A stretch of DNA of 26,857 nucleotides from DASPMP01 sp035758925. GTDB lineage: Bacteria > Gemmatimonadota > Gemmatimonadetes > Gemmatimonadales > Gemmatimonadaceae. Each line of letters begins with the position of its first letter. Positions within the stretch are counted from its first letter, which is position 1. This document shows, piece after piece, positions 6,606-14,337 of the stretch. The notes under the pieces were generated by a model, which did no database searches, was not told the origin of the DNA, and worked only from the letters and a program-made list of their open reading frames with translations. Location: positions 1-26,857 of the forward strand of contig DASTVV010000124.1 in the NCBI GenBank assembly GCA_035758925.1, given 5' to 3'. Made by a program: the position numbers and the translations under genes.

Positions 6606-7709
6606 ATGAGAAAACTTTCATACGCCGGAAGCCGGTTCATCGCGTCCGTTTTTGCAGTCGCGGCGTTGGCCGCCTGCTCGGAGCTTCAGGTGCCCGAGCC
6701 AACCGCGCCTTTGACGGCCGCGGCCACGAAGACCGCGAACACCGGTTGGGGGGATCCCACTGGCTTTGTCAACGTCTGCAAAAAGGCCGGTCCGCCAGGG
6801 GAGTACTACTTCCATATCGAGGTCACTGGTGGTGGCGATGCGTACGTGGCGCCCGATCAGGAGCTCATGTTTGATGGGATGACATTGGTGTGCGTGGATC
6901 TATACAAGGCCCTGAACCGCGATTCGTGGGGCGAGGGCGTCGTCGCACAGGTGACTGTGACCGAGGTGGAGATCCCCGACGGCGTGGCCGTTGATTTCAT
7001 CGATGTATGGAGGAATGACGTCCAGATTGATCACGTCACGGGGTCGAGCTCCGCAACCACGACACTCGGACCGGACGACCACATCGCCTTCGGTTTCGCG
7101 AACACGGGAAAGAACGAAGTCTGTACCGACAAGGACGCGAGCAACTACGGCGGGCCGCTTCCATGCGAATATCCGCCACCGCCAGGAAAGACGTTCACGA
7201 TCGGACCTTCCAGCATGGAAGGCCATCTCAAGATTCCGGCGGGCAGTTGGTTCAACGGCGGCTACAGCTTCAAGTTCAAGAGCAACCAGCACATCGCGAC
7301 GCAGTTCACGGTCACGGCAAAAGTCGAAGTGCCGGTGAATTGTCCTTACGGCGGTGGGCCAGGTGGGACCATCCTCATCCCGCTCGGCACTCGCACGTAC
7401 AACGTTCCGGCGGGGAACACCAACTGGCTGCCGACGGGAGACGCGAACAGCATCCTGTCGTGGATGGGCGCGGTGCAATCGCCGGACTTGTGCGGCGGCT
7501 TCCTGATGGACAATGCCAGGGGAGCGATCTTCACCGCCACCGTCTCGCAGAACCCTCCCACGGGAACATTGGTCGATTTCCGGTTCAAGTACCGCGATCC
7601 GGCGGCCAAGGGGAAAGTGGATACGAATTGCACGGATCCACTGGCGCCAAAGAGAAATGACGCCGCGACGTGCGGTGCATCGTGGAGCCAGACCGTAACC
7701 GACCCCTAG
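6606..7709 (+). CDS. Secreted lipoprotein of unknown function
   Basis: A 367-residue exported protein with a lipoprotein signal: basic start MRKLSYAGSR, hydrophobic core, and lipobox LAAC with Cys24 as the lipidation site. The ATG at 6606 follows GAGGTGG at a suitable distance. The in-frame start five codons earlier lacks one. After the signal comes FVNVCKKAGPPGEYYFHI, a VCK-x-AGP opening that I associate with repeat-type extracellular domains of soil bacteria. Later comes a CTDKDASNYGGPLPCEY motif, a small cysteine-bounded module found in cell-surface proteins. The second half (TFTIGPSSMEG onwards) is beta-rich, with further cysteines and a Gly/Pro-rich loop. It probably sits on the cell surface. 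The function is unknown. A strong terminator follows. Confidence 0.82.
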   Translation: MRKLSYAGSRFIASVFAVAALAACSELQVPEPTAPLTAAATKTANTGWGDPTGFVNVCKKAGPPGEYYFHIEVTGGGDAYVAPDQELMFDGMTLVCVDLYKALNRDSWGEGVVAQVTVTEVEIPDGVAVDFIDVWRNDVQIDHVTGSSSATTTLGPDDHIAFGFANTGKNEVCTDKDASNYGGPLPCEYPPPPGKTFTIGPSSMEGHLKIPAGSWFNGGYSFKFKSNQHIATQFTVTAKVEVPVNCPYGGGPGGTILIPLGTRTYNVPAGNTNWLPTGDANSILSWMGAVQSPDLCGGFLMDNARGAIFTATVSQNPPTGTLVDFRFKYRDPAAKGKVDTNCTDPLAPKRNDAATCGASWSQTVTDP

Positions 7710-7734
7710 AAACAGATGGGCATTCGTGCGATCG

Positions 7735-7768
7735 AAAAAGGAGGGGCCGCCAGGCCCCTCCTTTTTTT
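7735..7768. terminator. Bidirectional intrinsic terminator
   Basis: GGAGGGGCC (7740-7748) and GGCCCCTCC (7753-7761) form a perfect 9-bp stem with a GCCA loop. Seven T follow on the right and five A precede on the left. It can therefore stop both the plus-strand lipoprotein gene and the convergent minus-strand radical SAM gene. Confidence 0.92.
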
Positions 7769-7782
7769 CGGCAGCCGGCCAG

Positions 7783-9063
7783 CTATCGAAATGTTCCTGG
7801 ACTGACGTCGTACACGAGATGATGGGTGCCCGCCTCCTCCTCCGGCTGCCAGAATCCGAGTTGCTCCGACCAGCGCGTGGTCTGTAGACGACGCCCACGC
7901 AGCGTAAGAAAACCGGCGGCACGCGACGTCACGACGCCAAGCTTGCGCAGGTCGCCGAGTCCCCGCAGCACGATACTGCGGCGCTGATCCACCAGGCGGC
8001 GAGCAGCAACGCGACCGATGCCAGGCACGCGCAGCAGCGCGCTGTAGGACGCCGTGCGGATCTCCACCGGATAGCGCTCCGGGTGGGCCAGGGCCCAGCT
8101 CACTTTCGGATCGGTCGCCAGCGGGACATTGCCGGCGTCGTCGTAGACGATCTCGTCCGGAGCGAAGTGGTAGCGACGCAGGAGATGATCGACCTGATAC
8201 AGGCGATGCTCGCGCAGCGCCGGCGTCGCTTTCACACTTTCCATCGGCGTATCACGGATGGGCCGGAAGGCGCTGAACTGTGTGTGATGGATGCCGCCAG
8301 CGCGGTACAGCTCCGTGACGCGTGACAGGATGTCACGGTCGCTGTCCGGCGTCGCGCCCACGACGAACTGCATCGTCATTCCGGCGGTTCCGCCCGGATG
8401 GAGGTCATCGCGCGGCCGGCCGTCGGCCTCCAACGCCTGCTCGCGAACGACGAGACGGCGCGCCGCGTCGAGCGTCGCCAAGGTCGCGTCGAGTTGCTTC
8501 TCCGGCGCGATGCGCGTGAGGTGCTCGCCGCAGGGCGCTTCGAGATTCAGCGAGACGCGGCTGGCCAGCGCGGTGATGCGCTCCACCTGCGCGGCCTCGG
8601 CTCCCGCCAGGATTTTCACGTGGATGTATCCGTGGAACTGGTGCCGCTCGCGCAGGAGCTCGAGCACGCGAATCAAGTCGTCCATCACGCGCGTCGGGCG
8701 CGCGGGAATGCCCGTGGTGAGAAACAGTCCCTCGCACCAGCCGCGATGGTGCGCCGCGAGAAAGATGCGCACCAGCTCTTCGGGCTTGAGCAGCGTCCGC
8801 GGCATCGCGCGATCGCGCCGCATCGGGCAGTAGTGGCAGTTGAAGCTGCAGGCGTTCGTCATGAGGATGCGCAACAGCGATGCGCGCCGTCCGTCTCCCA
8901 CCCTCACCGAGCGCAGGTTGAGCGGCCGGAGCGCTCCGACGTCGCTGGCGTGACGCAGTCGCGGTGGCACCGGTCGCGACGGTTCGAATCCCTCGCGGTC
9001 GTCTCCCGCGAGTGTCATCAGCAGGTCGAGCTTGTTCTCCAGCGAAAGCGCGTCGAAGCTCAC
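7783..9063 (-). CDS. Radical SAM protein of the putative DNA modification/repair type
   Basis: A 426-residue radical SAM enzyme. The 4Fe-4S/AdoMet motif CSFNCHYC gives Cys72, Cys76 and Cys79 (CX3CX2C). The flanks ASLLRILMTNACSFNCHYCPMRRDR, then EGLFLTTGI, RHQFHGYIHVKILAGAEA and SRVSLNLEAPCGEHL match the family usually annotated as 'putative DNA modification/repair radical SAM protein'. The C-terminus has a helix-hairpin-helix-like segment (LLRVPGIGRVAARRLVDQRR, near residues 345-365), which suggests nucleic-acid binding. The GTG start at 9063 is supported by GGAGG about 8 bases upstream. In many genomes the partner is an adjacent uracil-DNA-glycosylase-like gene; none is adjacent here. The substrate is unknown. 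Confidence 0.88.
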   Translation of the reverse strand: MSFDALSLENKLDLLMTLAGDDREGFEPSRPVPPRLRHASDVGALRPLNLRSVRVGDGRRASLLRILMTNACSFNCHYCPMRRDRAMPRTLLKPEELVRIFLAAHHRGWCEGLFLTTGIPARPTRVMDDLIRVLELLRERHQFHGYIHVKILAGAEAAQVERITALASRVSLNLEAPCGEHLTRIAPEKQLDATLATLDAARRLVVREQALEADGRPRDDLHPGGTAGMTMQFVVGATPDSDRDILSRVTELYRAGGIHHTQFSAFRPIRDTPMESVKATPALREHRLYQVDHLLRRYHFAPDEIVYDDAGNVPLATDPKVSWALAHPERYPVEIRTASYSALLRVPGIGRVAARRLVDQRRSIVLRGLGDLRKLGVVTSRAAGFLTLRGRRLQTTRWSEQLGFWQPEEEAGTHHLVYDVSPGTFR

Positions 9064-9092
9064 GGGTTAGACCTCCGGCAAATGCTACCGAA

Positions 9093-9120
9093 TACATACC
9101 GAAGAGAAGCCGAAAGGCAA
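9093..9120 (-). promoter_or_regulatory. Candidate promoter of the radical SAM gene
   Basis: On the minus strand, TTGCCT (9120-9115) and TATGTA (9098-9093) are separated by 16 bp. The predicted start is near 9086, which leaves a short leader containing the GGAGG ribosome-binding site (9076-9072) before the GTG at 9063. Confidence 0.42.
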
Positions 9121-9150
9121 GCGGAGGGGCTTCGATGCGCCAGCGACCTG

Positions 9151-9726
9151 CTACGAGTGGATCTTGCGGCCTTCGCGCAGCATCTCGACGAACGTCGCCA
9201 GCCGCTTCGCGCGCGTCTCGGGCTTCTTCGCCGTCATCAGCCGATGCAGGATGGCGTAGCGGTTCTGGCTGTCGAGCGACTCGAAGAATCGCCTGGCGGC
9301 GGGCGATTTCCGAAGCGCGGCCGTCAGGTCATCGGGCACTTTCGCCTTGGCGGGCGAGTCGTAGGCTGCCGCCCACCGGCCGTCTGCTTGCGCGCGATCG
9401 ATCTCTGCTTGTCCGGCAGGCTGCATCCGACCTTCGTCGATGAGCCGCGCGACGATGTCGCGGTTGCGCTTCGACCAGAGGCTCCGAGTGCGGCGCGGCG
9501 TGAAGCGCTGCGAGTACCAGTTATCGTCGATCGAATTCGCCTGACCGTCGATCCAACCGTAGCACAGTGCAATCTCGAGCGCCTCAGCGTACCTGATGCT
9601 GCGAATGCCGGACGCCTTCTTGGCGAACTTGATACGGATCCCCTGACACTTCGCATGGTTGGACGACAACCAGGTTTCGAAGGAACGCGGGGTCTCGAAA
9701 GACTTGAGCTCGTAATCCTCTTTCAT
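9151..9726 (-). CDS. YdeI/OmpD-associated family protein
   Basis: A 191-residue soluble protein. It matches the YdeI/OmpD-associated (bacteriocin-protection) family: early SFETPRSFETWLSSNH, the diagnostic IRYAEALEIALCYGWIDGQ (about residues 44-62), YSQRFTPRRTRSLWSKRN, and a C-terminal helical domain (LTAALRKSPAARRFFESLDSQNRYAILHRL) ending in a Lys/Arg-rich tail. The molecular role of the family is not settled; some members have been linked to peptide or envelope-stress resistance. The ATG at 9726 is separated from the outer-membrane-factor stop codon by a single base, so translation is probably coupled and the gene is the last of the efflux operon. The longer open frame upstream is an out-of-frame overlap. 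Confidence 0.86.
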   Translation of the reverse strand: MKEDYELKSFETPRSFETWLSSNHAKCQGIRIKFAKKASGIRSIRYAEALEIALCYGWIDGQANSIDDNWYSQRFTPRRTRSLWSKRNRDIVARLIDEGRMQPAGQAEIDRAQADGRWAAAYDSPAKAKVPDDLTAALRKSPAARRFFESLDSQNRYAILHRLMTAKKPETRAKRLATFVEMLREGRKIHS

Positions 9727-9727
9727 G

Positions 9728-11140
9728 TCACGGATCCCACCCTCCGCCCAACGCGGCGTACAGCTGGACCAGCGACAGTAACTCCTGCAGCCTGGCCCGC
9801 GCGAGTGCCAGCTCGGCCTCGAAGAAGTTCGTCTGACTCGTGAGAACTTCGAGAAAGCTGGCGACCCCACCGCGATAGCGAACGTCCGACAGCCGCGCGG
9901 CGTCTCCCGTGGCCGTCACGACGTCGGCCAGCTGGCGCCGAAATATCAGCGCCTTCTGGTGACCGACGAGCGCGTCCGACACCTCGCGGAACGCCTGCAC
10001 CACGGTTTTCTGATACGTGTAGACCAGCTCGAGCTTCTGCGCCTCCGTAAGCCGAACGGTGGCCTGTCGCTTGCCCGCGTCGAAGACGTACTGCGTTGCC
10101 TTGATCGCCACGGTGAGCAACTCTGACGGCGTCGTGAACAACTGCGACAGCATGTTGCTCGCGAAGCCCGCGTCTGTCGTGAGCGTGATCTCGGGAAAGA
10201 GCGCCGCCCTGGCGACGCCGATGTCCGCATTTGCCGCGATGAGCGACTGCTCTGCCTGGCGTATGTCGGGCCGACGCTCGAGCAGCCGCGACGGCATGCC
10301 CGCGGGGATAGCAGGCGGCTCCGGCTGATCCACTAGGGGCAACCCGCGCAGAATCGAACCCGGATTCTCACCCAGCAGCACCCTGATCGCATTCTCCTGC
10401 TGCGCGATCAAGCGCTCCGTGTCCGTGATGACCGACGCCGCCGTGTACACCAGCTGCTCGGCCTCGCGCACGTCGATCAACGACGCGACGCCGCCGCGCT
10501 CCTGGGTGCGCGTCAAATCCAGCGACTCCTGTCGAGCCGCCAGCGTCCGCCGTGCGATGCTCAGCTCGAGATCCAGCTCGCGGAGCGTGAAGTAACTCCG
10601 CGCCACCTGGCTCACCACGCTCACCACGACCGCGCGCGCGCCCCAGCGCGTGCCCAGCAGGTTGGCGCGCTCGCGATCCGTCGCGCTGCGGAACCTGCCC
10701 CAGAAGTCCAGCTCCCAGGACAGCAGCGCATCGAGTTGGAACAGATTTACCGTCGCCGCGCCAAGCTCGAATCCGCCTTGCTTCCGTGACGGAATCTGCT
10801 CTCGCTGGGCTTCGGCGTTCACTGACACGGTCGGGAATTGGTCAGCGCGAGTGATGGTCAGCTGCGCCCGCGCCTGCAGCACGCGCGCGGCCGCGATGCG
10901 CACGTCGTAGTTCCGGTCGAGTGCCTGACGGATGAGCTTCTGCAGCTCGTCGTCGCGGAACACGTTCCACCACTTTGCCTCGCCGAATGAGGGCGGACCG
11001 GTGGTGTCCTGTCGTTCGCCGCGGAACGTAGTGGGGACGTCGAGCGGCGGACGGTGATATCTTGGGCCGACTCGACAACTCCCAAGGGTCGAACCCCCTA
11101 CCGCGACGAGAATGACGAGCCGTCGCCACGTATGGCGCAT
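9728..11140 (-). CDS. RND efflux outer-membrane factor, NodT/OprM-type lipoprotein
   Basis: The outer-membrane channel of the tripartite pump encoded just upstream. From the ATG at 11140 it has 470 residues: a signal peptide with lipobox LGSC (Cys22), then VGPRYHRPPLDVPTTF, the usual NodT opening. Two coiled-coil TolC-like repeats follow (WWNVFRDDELQKLIRQAL, ELDFWGRFRSATDRERANLL, LLERRPDIRQAEQSLIAANADIGVARAALFPEITL, and a matching C-terminal half). The start is uncertain because the GACGCATG repeat supplies several in-frame ATGs. 11140 gives the most normal signal peptide and 11164 is an alternative; neither has a clear ribosome-binding site. The gene lies 47 bp after the RND pump gene, and its stop is one base from the YdeI-like gene. 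Confidence 0.93.
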   Translation of the reverse strand: MRHTWRRLVILVAVGGSTLGSCRVGPRYHRPPLDVPTTFRGERQDTTGPPSFGEAKWWNVFRDDELQKLIRQALDRNYDVRIAAARVLQARAQLTITRADQFPTVSVNAEAQREQIPSRKQGGFELGAATVNLFQLDALLSWELDFWGRFRSATDRERANLLGTRWGARAVVVSVVSQVARSYFTLRELDLELSIARRTLAARQESLDLTRTQERGGVASLIDVREAEQLVYTAASVITDTERLIAQQENAIRVLLGENPGSILRGLPLVDQPEPPAIPAGMPSRLLERRPDIRQAEQSLIAANADIGVARAALFPEITLTTDAGFASNMLSQLFTTPSELLTVAIKATQYVFDAGKRQATVRLTEAQKLELVYTYQKTVVQAFREVSDALVGHQKALIFRRQLADVVTATGDAARLSDVRYRGGVASFLEVLTSQTNFFEAELALARARLQELLSLVQLYAALGGGWDP

Positions 11141-11172
11141 GACGCATGCTGACGCATGGCGCATGACGCATG
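11126..11172. repeat. GACGCATG repeat at the start of the outer-membrane-factor gene
   Basis: Two copies of the 24-bp unit seen upstream of clpB: a complete one at 11149-11172 (CTGACGCATGG, then CGCATGACG, then CATG) and a partial one to its left. It fills the gap between the RND pump stop (11188) and the outer-membrane factor and supplies that gene's possible start codons. The unit differs from the clpB copies at only a few positions. Confidence 0.8.
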
Positions 11173-11187
11173 CTGCTGTGCTGCGGC

Positions 11188-14100
11188 TCATGCGGGCCGC
11201 TCGGAGCCCTGCGGCATCGGCTGCGGAGACCGCATGTGCGCCAGACGCTCCACCAGCCAGAACATCGCCGGAATCAGGAACACCGCGATCAAGGTTGCCG
11301 CAAGCATGCCGCCGATCACCGTCGTGCCAAGTACGCGCCGAGCGGAGCTCGCGGCACCGGAGGCCAGGGCCAGCGGGATGGTCCCCATGATGAACGCGAA
11401 CGACGTCATGAGGATTGGCCGGAGACGCAGCCGCGCCGCGTCGAGCGCCGCGTCCTCGAGCTTGCGCCCATCCTCGTACTCGCGTTTCGCGAACTCCACG
11501 ATGAGGATGGCGTTCTTGGCCGAGAGCCCGACGATCATCACCAGGCCGATCTGCGCGTACACCGCGTTCTCCATCCCGCGCAGCCACAGCGCCAGAAAGG
11601 CGCCGAATACTCCAACCGGCAATGTGAGCAGCACGGACAGCGGTAGCGTCCAGCTCTCGTACAGCGCCGCAAGAATGAGGAACACCACCAGCAGCGACAA
11701 CGCGAACACCGTCGTGGCGGAAATCCCCTGCGCCGCCAGCTGTTCTTGGTACGACATCCCGAGGTACGCAAAGCCCATTTCAGGCGGCATCGACTGTGCA
11801 AACGCCTCTTCGAGCGCATGCATGGCCTGTCCGGAGCTATACCCCGGCGCCGCCGAGCCGACGATCACGGCCGACCGATATGAGTTGTACCGCATCGTAA
11901 ACTCCGGCCCCGACTGCGGCTCGATCCGCGTCACCGCGGACAGCGGCACCGGCTGGCCTCGGGAGTTCGTGACGTAGAACTGGCCGATGTCCTCGGCCTT
12001 CGTGCGAAAGTCGCCATCCGCCTGCACGTACACCTGCCACTGGCGGCCGAACCGGTTGAAGTAGTTCACGAACGCGCCGCCCATGAACGCCTGCATCGTG
12101 CGATACACGTCCGAGAGGTTCACGCCCTGCGCCAGCACACGGGCGCGATCCACGTTGACGTACACCTGGGGGATGTCCGCCAAAAGCGTGCTTTGGAGGC
12201 CGGTGAGCTCGGGCCGGCGACGAGCGGCCGCGAGAAAACGCTGCGTGTTGTCCGAGAGGAACTTCACGTCCTTGCTCGCGCGATCCTGGAGCACGAAGGT
12301 GATGCTGCCCGACGTCCCGATGCCGGGGATGGCCGGCGGCGGGAACGAGAACGCCGTCCCCTGACTGAGTCCGGACAACGCGCCGTTGATGTGTCCCTGG
12401 ATCGCGTCGTAGCGCTCGGCGGCGTCCTTGCGTTCATCCCACGGCTTGAGCGTCACGAAGAAGAATCCGTTGTAGGTCGCCTGCACCTGACTGAGGAGAC
12501 TGAACCCGATGACGCTCGTGTACGCCTGCACGCCGGGCGTGCGTCGCAGGATGTCCTCGACCAGGCGCGCCGCCGCGTCCGTCCGCTGGAGCGACGCCGC
12601 GTTCGGGAGTTGCAGCGCGATGAACGCGTAGCCCTGATCCTCCTGCGGAAGGAACGTGGACGGCACGCGCTTGCTCACGAGGAACGCGGCGGCGCCGACC
12701 AGCGCGAGAAACAGCAGGACGAACGCCACGCGGTGGATCAGCAGCCACGAGATGTGCAGGTAGCGTTCGGTGGCCTCGGCGAAGGCGCGATTGAAGCCGC
12801 CGAAGAAGCGGCCCATTCGTCCGCGCTTCCTCGCGCGTGGACGCAGCAGCATTGCCGCCAGCGCCGGGCTCAGGGTCAGCGCGTTGAACGCCGACAGCAG
12901 CACCGAGACCGCGATGGTGAGCGCGAACTGCTGATAGAGCCGTCCGCTGATGCCCGGGATGAAGCCCGTGGGAATGAAGACCGCGGAGAGGATCAGCGCG
13001 ATCGCGATCACCGGCGCCGAGACCTCCTCCATTGCCTTGAGCGCTGCGTCGTGCGGCGTCATCCCCTCGTCGATGTGGCGCTGCACGGCTTCCACGACCA
13101 CGATCGCGTCGTCCACCACCAACCCGATGGCCAGCACCAGCCCAAACAGCGACAGCGTGTTGATGGAGAAGCCCAGGAACGGAAAGAGCACAAACGTCCC
13201 GATGAGCGACACCGGCACTGCCGCGAGCGGGATCAGCGTCGCGCGCCATCCCTGAAGGAAGACGAAGACCACGAGGGCAACGAGGGCCGTCGCCAGGAGC
13301 AGCGTGACGACGATCTCGCGCAGTCCCTCGCGCACGGCCTGCGTGGTGTCGAGCGACACTTCGTACTGCATGTCGTTCGGGAATTTCTGCGTCAGCTGCT
13401 GCATCATCTTTCGCACGCCGTCGGCGGCTTCCACGGCGTTGGAGCCCGGCAGCTGGTACAGCGCGACGACGGCGGCCGGCTTGCCGTTGAAGCGCGCGTC
13501 CGTGTTGTAGGTCTGCGCGCCCAGCTCCAGGCGTGCGACGTCGCGCAACAACAGGACGGACCCGTCGCGGTTGGCGCGCAGGATGATGCCGCCGAAGTCG
13601 TCCGGCGTCTCCAGGCGTCCTTTGGCGCGCACGGAGTACGTGAACTCCTGCCCGGGCGGAGCTGGCTCACCGCCCAGCTGGCCCGCCGGATTCACGGTGT
13701 TCTGCGCCTGGATCGCCGCGACGATCTGCGGAATGGTGACGCCCAGCTTGGCCAGCCGGTCCGGCTTGACCCAGATGCGCAGCGCGTACTGGCCGCCGCC
13801 GAAGATCTGTACCCGCCCGACACCGTTCACCCGAGTGAGCGGGTCCTGCAGGTTGATCACGGCGTAGTTCGACAGGAAAATCTTGTCGTACGTGCCCTTC
13901 GGCGAGTACAGGCTGATGAGCATCAGCGGCGACGTGAACGACTTCTGCACCGTGACGCCGAGCGCCAGCACGTCGGGCGGCAATCCCGCGTTCGCCTGCG
14001 TGACGCGCGCCTGCGTGAGGATCTGGTCCGTGTTGGCGTCGGTGCCGACGGAGAAGATCACGTGCAGCTGCATCAACCCGTTGTTGGCGTTGACGGAGTA

Positions 14101-14334
14101 CATGTACTGCATGTTGTCCACGCCGCTCATCTGCTGCTCGATGGGCGTGGCGACCGATTCCTCCACCGTGAGCGCGTCGGCACCGACGTAGTTCGCCTGC
14201 ACCAGCACTTCGGGCGGCACGATCTCCGGGTACTGCGCCACCGGCAGCTCGAGAATCGACACCGTGCCGATGATCACCATGAGCAGCGCGATGACCATCG
14301 CCACGATCGGGCGGTTGATGAAGAACTTCGCCAT
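11188..14334 (-). CDS. RND multidrug efflux pump, AcrB/MexB (HAE1) family
   Basis: The inner-membrane proton/drug antiporter of the pump, 1048 residues, the normal length. It begins MAKFFINRPIVAMVIALLM, the classic HAE1 start. The proton-relay residues are all present: Asp408 and Asp409 in GLVLAIGLVVDDAIVVVEAV, and Lys940 in VGLSAKNAILIVEFAKREYEDG. These match AcrB Asp407, Asp408 and Lys940 almost exactly. Twelve membrane segments in two repeats and two large periplasmic loops are visible, including SGVDNMQYMYSVNANNG and LPQEDQGYAF. Its ATG is 3 bp after the stop of the membrane fusion gene, so the two are translated together. Substrates cannot be told from sequence; the closeness to AcrB/MexB suggests hydrophobic and amphiphilic compounds. 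Confidence 0.97.
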   Translation of the reverse strand: MAKFFINRPIVAMVIALLMVIIGTVSILELPVAQYPEIVPPEVLVQANYVGADALTVEESVATPIEQQMSGVDNMQYMYSVNANNGLMQLHVIFSVGTDANTDQILTQARVTQANAGLPPDVLALGVTVQKSFTSPLMLISLYSPKGTYDKIFLSNYAVINLQDPLTRVNGVGRVQIFGGGQYALRIWVKPDRLAKLGVTIPQIVAAIQAQNTVNPAGQLGGEPAPPGQEFTYSVRAKGRLETPDDFGGIILRANRDGSVLLLRDVARLELGAQTYNTDARFNGKPAAVVALYQLPGSNAVEAADGVRKMMQQLTQKFPNDMQYEVSLDTTQAVREGLREIVVTLLLATALVALVVFVFLQGWRATLIPLAAVPVSLIGTFVLFPFLGFSINTLSLFGLVLAIGLVVDDAIVVVEAVQRHIDEGMTPHDAALKAMEEVSAPVIAIALILSAVFIPTGFIPGISGRLYQQFALTIAVSVLLSAFNALTLSPALAAMLLRPRARKRGRMGRFFGGFNRAFAEATERYLHISWLLIHRVAFVLLFLALVGAAAFLVSKRVPSTFLPQEDQGYAFIALQLPNAASLQRTDAAARLVEDILRRTPGVQAYTSVIGFSLLSQVQATYNGFFFVTLKPWDERKDAAERYDAIQGHINGALSGLSQGTAFSFPPPAIPGIGTSGSITFVLQDRASKDVKFLSDNTQRFLAAARRRPELTGLQSTLLADIPQVYVNVDRARVLAQGVNLSDVYRTMQAFMGGAFVNYFNRFGRQWQVYVQADGDFRTKAEDIGQFYVTNSRGQPVPLSAVTRIEPQSGPEFTMRYNSYRSAVIVGSAAPGYSSGQAMHALEEAFAQSMPPEMGFAYLGMSYQEQLAAQGISATTVFALSLLVVFLILAALYESWTLPLSVLLTLPVGVFGAFLALWLRGMENAVYAQIGLVMIVGLSAKNAILIVEFAKREYEDGRKLEDAALDAARLRLRPILMTSFAFIMGTIPLALASGAASSARRVLGTTVIGGMLAATLIAVFLIPAMFWLVERLAHMRSPQPMPQGSERPA

Positions 14335-14337
14335 CGG

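Noticed and set aside
8398..9843. A 481-codon plus-strand open frame
   Set aside because: It crosses the radical SAM and YdeI-like genes in antisense, both of which have clear family motifs.
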